Source of the DNA: Defluviitaleaceae bacterium
GTDB lineage: Bacteria > Bacillota > Clostridia > Lachnospirales > WQUN01
NCBI GenBank assembly: GCA_009784025.1
Contig: WQVK01000003.1
Coordinates: forward strand, 1 to 64,000
Direction of reading: 5' to 3'
Length of the DNA stretch: 64,000 nt
Position 1 is the first letter of the stretch, and each line of letters starts with the position of its first letter. Under the pieces are notes generated by a model that saw nothing but the letters and a program-made list of their open reading frames with translations, did not search any database and had not been told where the DNA came from. Made by a program: the position numbers and the translations under genes. Positions 51,350 to 60,794 of the stretch are shown piece by piece.

Positions 51350-53089
51350 ATGGCATATATGCAAATGTATGAAAAATGGATGAACGACCCTTCAATAGAC
51401 CAGGCAACAAAACAAGAGCTGCAAAGCATAGCGGGTGACGCGAAGGAAATTGAAGACCGCTTCTTCCGCGAGCTGGAGTTTGGTACAGGTGGAATGCGTG
51501 GGGTGCTTGGGGCGGGTACAAACCGCCTAAATATCTACACCGTGCGCCGTGCAACACAAGGCCTGGCCAATTATATTTTAGCCAGCGACGCCTACAAGCC
51601 CGGCATGGGCGTAGCCATCGCCCATGACTGCCGCCGTATGTCACCAGAGTTTTCTACAGAGGCAGCGCTGGTGCTTAATGCAAACGGCATCAAAACCTAT
51701 ACATTTGACAGCCTACGCCCCACTCCGCTGCTTTCTTTTGCGGTGCGGCATTTGGGCTGCATATCCGGTATTGTTGTAACTGCAAGCCACAACCCGCCAG
51801 AATACAACGGCTACAAGGTATACTGGGCAGACGGCGGCCAATGCCCCTACCCACGGGACGAAGCCATCATTGCAGAAGTGGAAAAAATCACGGACTTTTC
51901 AAAAGTAAAAACCATGCCCCAGGCAGAAGCAGCGGCCAAAGGCCTGTTTAACATAGCCCCGCCAGAGGTGGACGACGCCTTCATGGCAAATGTAAAGGCT
52001 CAATGCCTTAACCCAGAAATCATCCCAGAATCTGATATCAAAATCGTGTTCACGCCGCTACATGGCGCGGGCAATGTGGGCGTGCAGCGCGCCCTCAAGG
52101 AAACAGGCTTCAAAAATGTATATGTGGTAAAAGAACAAGAAACCCCAGACGGCAATTTCCCCACCGTAGGCTACCCAAACCCAGAGGACAAAAAGGCCTT
52201 TGAATACGCCTTGCGCCTTGCCAAAGAAAAAGACGCCGACATAGCCCTAGCCACAGATCCAGACTGCGATCGCGTAGGAGTTGCCATCAAGGTAGACGGC
52301 GAATATATGCTGCTTTCTGGTAACCAAGCCGGCGTCATCCTAGCAGAGTACATGGTCACGCAAATGAAGGCCAACGGCAAACTACCCGCCAACGGCGCAT
52401 TAATTTCCACTATAGTTTCCACCGGCATGACAGCCGAAATAGCCAAGGCCAACGGCCTAACCTACATGGAAGTGCTAACAGGCTTCAAGTATATTGGCGA
52501 AAAAATAAAAGAATTTGAAGAAACCGGCAGCTACAGCTACATTTTAGGCTTTGAAGAAAGCTATGGCTATCTGGCAGGCACCTACGCCCGCGACAAAGAC
52601 GCAGTAGTAGCTACCCTGCTTGTATGCGAAGCCGCCGCCTACTACAAAAAACAAGGCCAGACCCTAAAAGACGTACTAAACGCCCTATACAAAAAATACG
52701 GCCTATACAAGGAATCCATAGAGTCCATCACCCTAAAAGGCGTAGATGGCGTAGCCAATATCCGCCGCATAATGGCTGCCCTACGCGCCACCCCTCCAGC
52801 CACCCTAGCAGGCAATCAAGTTACCGAAGCCCGCGACTACGCCACTAAAACAATAACCAACCTGGCCACCGGCCAAACCAGCCCCACCAACCTGCCCCTG
52901 TCTGAGGTACTCTACTACGCCACCGGCGACGGCAGCTGGGTCTGCGTGCGCCCCTCCGGCACAGAACCAAAAATAAAACTGTACTTTGGCGCGAAGCTAC
53001 CAGCCACCGCAACAACCGCAGACGCAGATGCAAAGCTGCAACTGATGGCAAAGGATTTGGTGGCTATTGTAGATGTGGCATTGAAATAG
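51350..53089 (+). CDS. pgcA: Phosphoglucomutase / phospho-sugar mutase
   Basis: 579 residues of the alpha-D-phosphohexomutase family, probably interconverting glucose-1- and glucose-6-phosphate. Catalytic phosphoserine in VTASHNPPEYNGYK (about residue 146), metal loop DPDCDRVG, sugar-binding GFEESYGYLAG and phosphate-binding RPSGTEPKIKLYF. Length fits the PgcA/PGM2 group of Firmicutes (about 570-580). Phosphomannomutase or a deoxyribomutase are less likely alternatives. Ribosome site AAGGGGAATTGAC. Confidence 0.93.
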   Translation: MAYMQMYEKWMNDPSIDQATKQELQSIAGDAKEIEDRFFRELEFGTGGMRGVLGAGTNRLNIYTVRRATQGLANYILASDAYKPGMGVAIAHDCRRMSPEFSTEAALVLNANGIKTYTFDSLRPTPLLSFAVRHLGCISGIVVTASHNPPEYNGYKVYWADGGQCPYPRDEAIIAEVEKITDFSKVKTMPQAEAAAKGLFNIAPPEVDDAFMANVKAQCLNPEIIPESDIKIVFTPLHGAGNVGVQRALKETGFKNVYVVKEQETPDGNFPTVGYPNPEDKKAFEYALRLAKEKDADIALATDPDCDRVGVAIKVDGEYMLLSGNQAGVILAEYMVTQMKANGKLPANGALISTIVSTGMTAEIAKANGLTYMEVLTGFKYIGEKIKEFEETGSYSYILGFEESYGYLAGTYARDKDAVVATLLVCEAAAYYKKQGQTLKDVLNALYKKYGLYKESIESITLKGVDGVANIRRIMAALRATPPATLAGNQVTEARDYATKTITNLATGQTSPTNLPLSEVLYYATGDGSWVCVRPSGTEPKIKLYFGAKLPATATTADADAKLQLMAKDLVAIVDVALK

Positions 53090-53092
53090 GGC

Positions 53093-53165
53093 AAAACAGT
53101 CAGAGGCTTCGCCTGTCACACATTCACCCATTTTTTGAAAAAAGCGGGCTAAAAACTTTTTTTGA
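53093..53165. repeat. Family C repeat after pgcA
   Basis: AAACAGTCAGAGGCTTCGCCTGTCAC followed by CATTTTTTGAAAAAAGCGGGC, directly after the pgcA stop. The rest of 53090-53539 has this repeat, a family B element and a terminator but no gene. Confidence 0.6.
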
Positions 53166-53330
53166 GGAAAATAGAGGTCATGCGTTGTATTACGCATGGC
53201 TTTTTGTTTTGGTGTGATGGCTACAAAGGCCACTGCCACAGCAAACGTATGGTTTTCAATTCAACTGATTATAGTCGCGCCACCCAACCAGAGGTAAGCC
53301 GCTTGCTGTGCCAGAAAACACTCGGAACAC

Positions 53331-53449
53331 ATATGGTGAAATGAATAAGAGAGGTCTCGCCCAAGTGACACCTGAAACGCCGAGACAAAGTGTCTTAGGC
53401 GTTTTTGCTGCGTTGGACGAGGACCGCTTCGGAATCTCTTTCACTATAA
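53331..53449. repeat. Family B element upstream of the giant gene's terminator
   Basis: ATATGGTGAAATGAATAAGAGAGGTCTCGCC at the left and GAGGACCGCTTCGGAATCTCTTTCACTATA at the right; inner ACCTGAAACGCCGAGACAAAGTGTCTTAGGCG. About 119 bp, with more mismatches than the copy at 13449. Confidence 0.78.
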
Positions 53450-53482
53450 CCGTTCCACACAAATACGTACCCATAAAACCAC

Positions 53483-53517
53483 AAAAAAAGCGAGCCATTT
53501 ACTGGCTCGCTTTTTTT
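53483..53517. terminator. Strong bidirectional terminator
   Basis: AAAAAAAGCGAGCCA-TTTAC-TGGCTCGCTTTTTTT with perfect 15-bp arms. It lies 23 nt beyond the stop of the giant minus-strand surface-protein gene. Confidence 0.93.
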
Positions 53518-53539
53518 ATATTAAAGGATGGTGTTATTG

Positions 53540-56500
53540 TTAGTTTGCTTCTTGCTTTTTAGCTTTGCGGATATATAGGAATGCGGCTGCCGCAAACAAC
53601 ATAGCCAGTGCGAAGCCAATCACCAACATAAGCGTATTATTTACCAAGCCGGCCTGTGGCAATACGCCCACAGCCACTGCCATAGCACCAAGAGGAACAG
53701 CAATATCGTCTATGATTGCCACATCTACAGCTGGCAAGCTAATTGCTGCTTGGTTAAATGCGCCTAGAGGTACATTTGCGTCATCCAACACTACTGTTGG
53801 TGGTGCATCATCCTCTGCCAATTCGCCAGCTATAACGGTATATTCTGCGGCTGGCGGAGCAGCTGGTGGGGCAAGGTTGAAGCCTGGGTTAGGGGGTGTT
53901 GGTGGGTCTGCTGGTGTTAGTGTTAAATCCCCGCCGTCTCCTGGAGGTGTGCCAGGTGTGCCACCATCGTTATCATTGTCGTCGTCGTTATCATTATCGT
54001 TGTCGTTGTCGTTGTCATTATCGTTGTCGTTATCATTATCGTTTCCATTATCGTTGTCGTTTCCATTATCGTTGTCGTTTCCATTATCGTTGTCGTTTCC
54101 ATCATTTATTTCGCCGCCACCATCATCTGGCTCTATGCTTCTAAATACTGCTATAAATACAAACCGACATACGCAAGGGTTATAACCGCACTCGGAGACG
54201 ATTTGAGTACCTACTGGACTCAATGAAGCACCTATATTGGTTTCTGTCCTAACGTCGCCAACATATATTACCTGTAGCCAATGATCGAATACCCAGCCTG
54301 GCGATTGTGTTTCAAGCGACATTTGATTTAATGGGATAATGTGCGTATGCAATACCGCTTGGCCATTTTGTATAGGATTTGTTCTGGTGGCTGGTGTTGC
54401 CATACCACCTTCACCTACTATAAAGTAGACAGTATGAATCCACGGATTAAAAACAGCTGTAAATGTCACATTGCCGTCCACAGTAAACCCTATTGGACTT
54501 TCTCCTACCCATCCTTGATCAAAATAAGGATATGCACCAAGAAGCCACTCTATAAAACGATAACCTGTTAAAGCATCTGTGTTTGGCACTTGGGCTTCTG
54601 TAAGCGTATGGCCAGAACGCACGCGCAAAGGATTTACAGCAGGCTGTTCTGCTGCACCTGTTTGCATTACAAATGTTACATAGAAATACACAGGCGTAAA
54701 CACTGCCCTAAATTGTTTATTACGGTATACATCTGTAATATTTGCTGGCACAACCTGCACCCAGTCCCATTCGCCTTCTGCGCCATCTTCACCAGGTACA
54801 TACATATATAATTCCCAATGTGAAAATTCGTAATGCTCATTCGCTACCGGTGTTGGTATACCTGTAAGTGCTTGACCATCACGCACGGACAGCGTTGCGT
54901 CACCATCCAATGTACCGCCTGTGGCAGGGTAGACACTAAATGTGACGTTGTGATATAGAGCTTCAAAATTAGCTGTGAAGATTACTTCGCCTATACGAGG
55001 GTAAATATCTAGCGAATGTACGCCTTCAGTCCATCTTGGGATAAATCCCACAGGACTTTCCTCATCCCAGCCATCAAGATTTGATGTCCAGCCAACAAAG
55101 CGATAACCACGTAGAGGCTGTTCCAGATGGGTAGCTAGCGGAGGTGCAATGTGTACCTCGCCAACTGCTGTGCCATCACGTATATCTTGAACATTAGAAG
55201 TTCCGGCGCCGCCAGGGCCAACTATGAACTCTACTGGATGCCAAAGCAGGTTATACATTGCTCTAAAAGTAACATCAGCAGTTACAGTATGGTCTCCTGG
55301 GTGGTAAGGCACCAATACACCAGTATCATCATATTTATACCAGCCTGCAAAGTAGAAGCCTGTTCTTCTGGTATAGTTTGGAATTTGTGCTGCAAGGATT
55401 TGCTGCCCGACAGCTACAGTAACTGTTGTTACCGTCTCTGCCCAAATGCCAGCTGCGCCATTTTCCCTTACGAAGGTAACAGTGTGGTAATCTTCGCAAC
55501 ATTCAATATAAAGTGGATTGTGGTCATCAAGTATAAAGTTTACTTGGTGCTGTACCAAGCAGCAGAAATCAAAGGTTACAGATGCATCTCTGTAGTTGGG
55601 GTGGTCTACCACTAGCCAAATTACATCGCCTTCTTGTGCATTAAACACAATCCAGCCATTGGACTGCATCCGCACATCTGAAACGCCCTGTGGAACTGTT
55701 ATAGGAACCAGATATGCAGAGAGGTCCACATACAGATATTCATATCCATTGTCGTCACCCTCTGAAGCCGTTCTTGTAAGCGGAAAGAATCCGGTTCTGT
55801 TTAAAACAACATCATAAGTTCTATTGTTAAATACGAGGAAGCTATTTTCGCCTGGAGATACTTCGGCAGGAATGCCATTGTACACCCAGTTACTACCGAA
55901 ACCGCCACCCACAACACCTAAGGTGTTGCCAGCAACCGGCACGCCTCTTACGTAGAGCCGTATTACAGGGGCGTTAATTGCATAGTCGCCTGTATACTCA
56001 CCGTCTGCTGTAATATTGCGGCTATAGACTAACCCGTCCCTAACTGCCCTTACTACAGTTGCGCCTGGGGCACTAAATTCTGCATAGTCGTTGAATGGGC
56101 CGTCTGCAAGGGTATGCCAGCTTCCGCCCGCCCAGTATTGCACTATCATGTTCTGCATGCCTGGGAAGTTGAATGTTATGCTGCGGCAGTCGCAATCGCC
56201 ACAGTCTAGGCATTCATCGCATTCTGGGCATAGATTATGGTTGCATAGTGGGTAGTTGGCATTGTGCAGAAGGAAGGTTACTGTTTGGCCAAATACGGTT
56301 ACAGAGAAATAGATAAACTCCCAGTCTTGGTTTTTGTCAACGTCAATTATATTTATTGTATCGCCTACAATCGGGCGCAGTAGAACCCAGTCCAATGCAC
56401 ATTCGTTTGTGCCGCGGATTGTGGCTGTCATGCTAGCTTCTACTTGAGCGCGTGGCACATGGGCGTTAACACCGTTAAGCTGTGTCCACATGCGGATTGT

Positions 56501-59005
56501 ACCGCCGGCTGCAAGGCTAGCGTTTGGTGTGCCTACTGGGTCGCCTTGTGGGCCGTTGTTGAACATGTTAAGGCTGAAGAAGCGGCTGTTTACAAGCACA
56601 GCTTTATATTCTTCACCGCATACAGTTATGGTGAGGTACATTCTTTGCCATGGTGCGTTTTTGTTTACGTCTACAAAGTTGAAATTGCCTTGGTTGTTCC
56701 ATGGTTCGTTTATAGTTATGAATGCCATAGCGCAATTGTTGTCTTGGTCTACAGCATTTATAGTACCTGCTTCGCGTAACGGTATTGGCCTGTTTGTTCC
56801 GGGGGCGCGTGAGCCAAACCCTGTCCACATGCGGATTGTGCCACTGGCTGCAAGGCCTGTATTTGTTCTGCTTGTGTAAGCGTCTGAGCCTACACCGTTG
56901 TTGAAGGCATCCCAGCGGAATTCTAGGTGGTCTTCACAAGTTAGGCATTCTCTGCAATCTGGGCAGAATACGCATGGTACGAAATGCTCGTTGTGTAGTA
57001 ATACGTTAATTGTTTGGCCAAATACGGTTATTTCAAAGTCTATAAACTCCCATGCTGGGGCTTTGATTGCGTCAATGTTTACAATTTCACCGTCACCGTT
57101 GACGGTAATAAAACCGAGGGCGCATGTACCAGCCATATCACATGCACCGCTTGCTACGGTTGCTGTAATAACCGCAGCATGGTTACCAGTTAATGGCAAT
57201 GTAGCATATTCACCGATAAGCCGCGGCCACATGCGAACTCTACCATAAGGGCCCCATTCTGCTAGGCTAGCGTTTGGCTCACTTGCTGTGCCATCTGGGC
57301 CGTTGTTGAAGATATCTATGGTGAACAAGCGGCTATTGTGCAGCTCAAAGGTTACAGTTGTGAAAAACACTGTTACTGAAAAGTCTATAAATTCCCATGG
57401 GGCATTTTTGTCTACATCTATGCTGCCCACTAGGTCGCCTGTAACCGGGCGCAGTAAAATCAAGTGCAACGCGCATTCACCTGTTTTGCGAATGGTTGCT
57501 GTCATGCTGTGTACTACTTGGTTGCGCGGCACTTGAGCGTTCACGCCGCTAAGTTGTGTCCACATACGGATTGTGCCGCCGGCTGCAAGGCTGGCGTTTG
57601 GTGTGCTTGGGCAGCCTTCTGGGCCATTGTTGAACATGCTAAGGCCAAAGAAGCGAGGATGGCTGTTAACAAGTATCAAGTCAAGGCTTTGCCCGTAAAT
57701 GGTTACTGTAAGATAAATGCGATACCATGGTGCATTTTTATTTACGTCTATGCGGTTTGCATTGCCTGAGCCGCCTACATTTGGTACGTTGATAAATTGC
57801 ATTGCGTCTGTACCGTCTGGCAGAACTGCGGTTACTTGTAAGCCCACAGCTCCTAATGGAACCTGTGCGCGTTCACCATTAAGGTCAATCCACATACGGA
57901 TTGTGCCGCCAGCTGCAAGGCTTGCATTTGGCGTACTTGGTGTGCCACCTGGCCCATTGTTAAAGATGTCTAGGCTGAAGAAGCGGCTGTTTACTAGCCT
58001 TAACACATGGGTTTGGTCCATGTGGGTTACTGTAAGATCAATCCATTGCCATGGGGCGTTTTTATTGGCGTCTATGAAGTTAACAAACTCTTGATTATTA
58101 AATGGCCTATTAACATTGATGAACTGCATTGCGTCTGCGCCGTGTTGGTCTATTGCGGATACGATTAGGCTATCGTAAGGAATATGCCTATTGGCGCCAT
58201 CAACTTGTGTCCACACGCGGATTGTGCCGCCATTTGCAAGTGATTCATTTGGTGTGCTTGGTGCGCCACCTGGGCCGTTGTTGAAAGTATGCAGGCCAAA
58301 TACTCTGTAGTTGTTTAATAGCCTTAGCTCAGATGTTTGGCCGCCGTATGTTACGGTTAGGTTGATCCAGTGCCAGTTGCTAATACCTGTGCCTGTCTTG
58401 TTTACGTCAATGTAATTTGCTAAGCCAGTCATGCCTATACCGGCTTGCCACATTTCGTTAACACGAACATAACCCATAGCGTTACTGCCATCTGGGAATG
58501 TGGCTGCCACGGTTAAGTTCGCAAGATCTACAGGTGCGTTTACCCCATCAATTTGCGTCCATATGCGGATATTTGAGTTTGCGCCACTCGCTAGGCTTAC
58601 ATTTTCGCTGTTTCCATTGCTGAACGCAAACAAGCCAAAGCCGCTACTAAACGCTTGCACTAGCAAACCATCTTCTAGCAGGGTTGGCTCTTCGGCTGTT
58701 GGTTCGTCATTGTCGTTTTCTTCCACGGTTGTTTCATCATTATCATTTTCGTTTTCTTCTACTGTTGTTGTTTCGTCGTTTGCGTCATCGTTTTCTTCTG
58801 TTGGTACTTCAGTTGGTACTTCTGCTGGTGTTTCTGTAGAAGGTGCCTCTGCTGTAGGTTGTTCCATTGTGGGTGCCTCAGCTGTAGGAGCCTCGAGTGA
58901 TGGTGCAACTACTTCTGTTGTGCCTTCGTAGTCGTAGGCGACAACTGGTGCTAGTGGCATAAATGCAAGGATAAATGCCAGCACTATTGCGGTGAATTTT
59001 TTCAT
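53540..59005 (-). CDS. Giant repeat surface protein with LPQAG sorting signal
   Basis: 1821 residues from ATG 59005 (GGAGGTTTGTT in front). Parts in order: signal peptide MKKFTAIVLAFILAFMPLAP; an acidic Thr/Pro/Glu linker (about 25-120); seven repeats of about 105 residues with FNNGPGGTPSTPNASLAAGG, GTIRMWTQLNGVNA and IDVNKNAPWQWI (about 122-930); Cys-rich cassettes after repeats 5 and 7 (CVFCPDCRECLTC, CPECDECLDCGDCDC); a region without clear similarity; about five InlB/Flg_new-like repeats (VTFVRENGAAG ... YFAGWY); an Asn/Asp low-complexity stretch; and LPQAG, hydrophobic helix and KKQEAN. The end fits a cell-wall sorting signal with Ala at the Thr position. Adhesin or stalk-type role inferred. 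Confidence 0.8.
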   Translation of the reverse strand: MKKFTAIVLAFILAFMPLAPVVAYDYEGTTEVVAPSLEAPTAEAPTMEQPTAEAPSTETPAEVPTEVPTEENDDANDETTTVEENENDNDETTVEENDNDEPTAEEPTLLEDGLLVQAFSSGFGLFAFSNGNSENVSLASGANSNIRIWTQIDGVNAPVDLANLTVAATFPDGSNAMGYVRVNEMWQAGIGMTGLANYIDVNKTGTGISNWHWINLTVTYGGQTSELRLLNNYRVFGLHTFNNGPGGAPSTPNESLANGGTIRVWTQVDGANRHIPYDSLIVSAIDQHGADAMQFINVNRPFNNQEFVNFIDANKNAPWQWIDLTVTHMDQTHVLRLVNSRFFSLDIFNNGPGGTPSTPNASLAAGGTIRMWIDLNGERAQVPLGAVGLQVTAVLPDGTDAMQFINVPNVGGSGNANRIDVNKNAPWYRIYLTVTIYGQSLDLILVNSHPRFFGLSMFNNGPEGCPSTPNASLAAGGTIRMWTQLSGVNAQVPRNQVVHSMTATIRKTGECALHLILLRPVTGDLVGSIDVDKNAPWEFIDFSVTVFFTTVTFELHNSRLFTIDIFNNGPDGTASEPNASLAEWGPYGRVRMWPRLIGEYATLPLTGNHAAVITATVASGACDMAGTCALGFITVNGDGEIVNIDAIKAPAWEFIDFEITVFGQTINVLLHNEHFVPCVFCPDCRECLTCEDHLEFRWDAFNNGVGSDAYTSRTNTGLAASGTIRMWTGFGSRAPGTNRPIPLREAGTINAVDQDNNCAMAFITINEPWNNQGNFNFVDVNKNAPWQRMYLTITVCGEEYKAVLVNSRFFSLNMFNNGPQGDPVGTPNASLAAGGTIRMWTQLNGVNAHVPRAQVEASMTATIRGTNECALDWVLLRPIVGDTINIIDVDKNQDWEFIYFSVTVFGQTVTFLLHNANYPLCNHNLCPECDECLDCGDCDCRSITFNFPGMQNMIVQYWAGGSWHTLADGPFNDYAEFSAPGATVVRAVRDGLVYSRNITADGEYTGDYAINAPVIRLYVRGVPVAGNTLGVVGGGFGSNWVYNGIPAEVSPGENSFLVFNNRTYDVVLNRTGFFPLTRTASEGDDNGYEYLYVDLSAYLVPITVPQGVSDVRMQSNGWIVFNAQEGDVIWLVVDHPNYRDASVTFDFCCLVQHQVNFILDDHNPLYIECCEDYHTVTFVRENGAAGIWAETVTTVTVAVGQQILAAQIPNYTRRTGFYFAGWYKYDDTGVLVPYHPGDHTVTADVTFRAMYNLLWHPVEFIVGPGGAGTSNVQDIRDGTAVGEVHIAPPLATHLEQPLRGYRFVGWTSNLDGWDEESPVGFIPRWTEGVHSLDIYPRIGEVIFTANFEALYHNVTFSVYPATGGTLDGDATLSVRDGQALTGIPTPVANEHYEFSHWELYMYVPGEDGAEGEWDWVQVVPANITDVYRNKQFRAVFTPVYFYVTFVMQTGAAEQPAVNPLRVRSGHTLTEAQVPNTDALTGYRFIEWLLGAYPYFDQGWVGESPIGFTVDGNVTFTAVFNPWIHTVYFIVGEGGMATPATRTNPIQNGQAVLHTHIIPLNQMSLETQSPGWVFDHWLQVIYVGDVRTETNIGASLSPVGTQIVSECGYNPCVCRFVFIAVFRSIEPDDGGGEINDGNDNDNGNDNDNGNDNDNGNDNDNDNDNDNDNDNDNDNDDDNDNDGGTPGTPPGDGGDLTLTPADPPTPPNPGFNLAPPAAPPAAEYTVIAGELAEDDAPPTVVLDDANVPLGAFNQAAISLPAVDVAIIDDIAVPLGAMAVAVGVLPQAGLVNNTLMLVIGFALAMLFAAAAFLYIRKAKKQEAN
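53960..54112. repeat. Tandem Asn-Asp coding repeats in the giant gene
   Basis: Plus-strand GTTATCATTATCGTTGTC-type hexamers, including three 18-bp units close to CATTATCGTTGTCGTTTC, encode the (Asn-Asp)n and NDNDNG stretch just before the C-terminal part. Such tracts are prone to length change by slippage. The minus-strand ORF at 53923 and others here are frame shadows. Confidence 0.85.
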
Positions 59006-59046
59006 AACAAACCTCCAAAATCGTTTTTTTGTCCCCGTTTTAGGTA

Positions 59047-59067
59047 GGCGAAGTGACATACTTCGCC
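59047..59067 (-). promoter_or_regulatory. Leader hairpin of the giant surface protein gene
   Basis: GGCGAAGT and ACTTCGCC pair perfectly around five bases, in the 185-nt leader. In the minus-strand RNA it lies about 45 nt before the start codon. Stabilising or regulatory role is open. Confidence 0.5.
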
Positions 59068-59196
59068 CTTGGTTTTGCAAGATCGTTTAAGTACCGTTGA
59101 AAAATCTCCCCATTATGTGATTGTTGCGATTCTCCCCACCACACCTCTTTCCATATGTTACTGCTACAGGCTATACTGTTTGAAATTTCCAATTGT

Positions 59197-59225
59197 AGCA
59201 TAACTTGTTAACATTCGTAAGTCAA
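59197..59225 (-). promoter_or_regulatory. Promoter of the giant surface protein gene
   Basis: Minus-strand TTGACT (59220-59225) and TATGCT (59197-59202), 17-bp spacing. Start near 59190, leader of about 185 nt. 59226-59385 shows no gene. Confidence 0.7.
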
Positions 59226-59385
59226 GTACAGATTGTACTCGTTTACTCAACATTGTTGGCTTTGTGGTACCAATGGGATGCAAAAACTTCCACAGGCCTT
59301 GACTTTAGCGCTTTACAGATTTTGCCAAAAATTATTTGTAAAGAATTTGTAATATTTTTTGGTGCGTCCAATATAGTTGTAGTGC

Positions 59386-59420
59386 AATTCAGTTGGTCGG
59401 AAAATCCGACCAACTGAATT
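59386..59420. repeat. Family A palindrome downstream of folE
   Basis: AATTCAGTTGGTCGGA-AAA-TCCGACCAACTGAATT, perfect 16-bp arms, then TTTTTAC. The 5' flank AGTGC is shared with the copy inside atpB, hinting at common origin or a preferred target. Confidence 0.9.
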
Positions 59421-59449
59421 TTTTACAAAGGCGATGGGTAGAAGATGAC

Positions 59450-59483
59450 TATAAAAAAGAAGCGCAATCCAATGCGCCTCCTT
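59450..59483 (-). terminator. Terminator of the que-folE operon
   Basis: Minus strand: GCGCA-TTGGAT-TGCGC followed by TTCTTTTTTAT, about 70 nt beyond the folE stop. Short stem but good T-run. A family C fragment follows at 59490-59520. Confidence 0.6.
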
Positions 59484-59553
59484 AAAAAGTCCAACAATTA
59501 AAGTTTTTTGCTTCTTTTTTCAAATGTATAACCACTCCACACAAAAAACGGTT

Positions 59554-60120
59554 TTAGATGCTGTTCAACACATCCCGTTTTAATTCGCCATCCTGTGCAA
59601 ACACCCCAGACGCCCGCACGGTGCGCGTCTTTGCGCTTTGGGCTTTTATTCCGCGGGCGTTCATGCAGCTGTGTTCGCCTTCTAATATTACCATTATGTC
59701 TTTGGTGTTTAATATTTGGGATAGGATTTCAGAGATATCGCTGGTTATGCGTTCTTGTAGTTGTAGGCGTTTGGATACCATGTCTGCTATGCGGGCTATT
59801 TTGGATAAGCCTATTACTTTTTGGTTGGGGCGGTAGGCTACGTGAACCTTCATATTATACATTAGGGCCAGGTGATGTTCACAGTAGCTGAATATGTTTA
59901 TGTCTTTTACCAGCACCCAATCGTTGTTTTGGGATTCTTCGAAGCATTTTGCAAATTTTTGGGCTATTTGGCTGTTGGTGTAGGCCATGCCTTCAAACAT
60001 TTCGGCGTACATTTTGGCGGCACGGGTGGGCGTGTCTATTAAACCCGGGCGGGAAGGATCGTCCCCTAGGGCTTCTATTAGCATTGTCATGGCCTGCTCG
60101 ATTTTTTTTACGTCTATCAT
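59554..60120 (-). CDS. folE: GTP cyclohydrolase I
   Basis: Converts GTP to 7,8-dihydroneopterin triphosphate, the precursor of both folate and queuosine. ATG 60120, behind AAAGAGGTAACC, gives 188 residues; the track's start at 60144 overlaps queE. Zinc ligands are in CEHHLALM and [10 protein letters not shown]; the start has [10 protein letters not shown]. The last gene of queF-queC-queD-queE-folE, so it most likely serves queuosine synthesis here. Confidence 0.95.
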   Translation of the reverse strand: MIDVKKIEQAMTMLIEALGDDPSRPGLIDTPTRAAKMYAEMFEGMAYTNSQIAQKFAKCFEESQNNDWVLVKDINIFSYCEHHLALMYNMKVHVAYRPNQKVIGLSKIARIADMVSKRLQLQERITSDISEILSQILNTKDIMVILEGEHSCMNARGIKAQSAKTRTVRASGVFAQDGELKRDVLNSI

Positions 60121-60143
60121 GGTTACCTCTTTCGTTGGTATCA

Positions 60144-60794
60144 CTACACGCCCCGCTTGCTTGGGTCCCAGATTATTTTGTGGAATTGCAATTGTAGGGT
60201 AGTGTGTTGCAGGGTTTTGGTGTTGATTATCGCCGCAGCCAGGCCTTCCAAGGGGAAGCTGCCATGTACCGCACCTAGATGAATTTGCGGGCTGGACTTT
60301 AAGCCGCGGATTATCTCTTCAGTTTTTGCAAGGTCTGCCTCGCTGCCTATTACGAATTTCAGTACATCCCAGGGGCGCAGCTTGTCAAAGTTGCCGGGCA
60401 GCATTTTTGTCTCTTCGCCGCTGGATGGCAACTTGTAATCCATGGTGAAGAATAATTTCTGGCCGCTGGGCAGGTATGGGCTTATATCTACGCTGCCGTT
60501 TGTTTCAATATTTACTTCATAGCCCGCTTCCAGCAATGCTTCCAGCAATGGCTGTATGCCAGGTGCATTAAGTGGCTCGCCGCCGGTTATGGTTACTCTA
60601 AAAAAACGCCGCTGGTTTAGCTGCGCGAGTATTTCTTCTAGGGACATAGGGGTGTAGTCGCCGTCTATGGCGTAGGCGGTATCGCAATAGCTGCAGCGCA
60701 GGTTGCAGCCATGCAGCCGCAAGAAGCTGGCGGTTTGCCCTGCTCGCTTGCCTTCGCCCTCTATGCTGTGAAAAATCTCTACTACCTTATACAT
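60144..60794 (-). CDS. queE: 7-carboxy-7-deazaguanine synthase (radical SAM)
   Basis: Radical SAM enzyme that contracts the ring of 6-carboxytetrahydropterin to 7-carboxy-7-deazaguanine. ATG 60794 (overlapping the queD stop) gives 216 residues starting [15 protein letters not shown]; the longer track form has no ribosome site. The cluster motif is CNLRCSYC (C-x3-C-x2-C), preceded by FLRLHG, and SAM-binding GGEP is in TITGGEPL. Complete. Confidence 0.95.
   Translation of the reverse strand: MYKVVEIFHSIEGEGKRAGQTASFLRLHGCNLRCSYCDTAYAIDGDYTPMSLEEILAQLNQRRFFRVTITGGEPLNAPGIQPLLEALLEAGYEVNIETNGSVDISPYLPSGQKLFFTMDYKLPSSGEETKMLPGNFDKLRPWDVLKFVIGSEADLAKTEEIIRGLKSSPQIHLGAVHGSFPLEGLAAAIINTKTLQHTTLQLQFHKIIWDPSKRGV

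Noticed and set aside
53923-54185. ORFs of Met-Thr-Thr or Ser-Leu repeats, or a CRISPR-like array
   Set aside because: These are frame shadows of the Asn-Asp coding repeats; unit length and lack of spacers rule out CRISPR.
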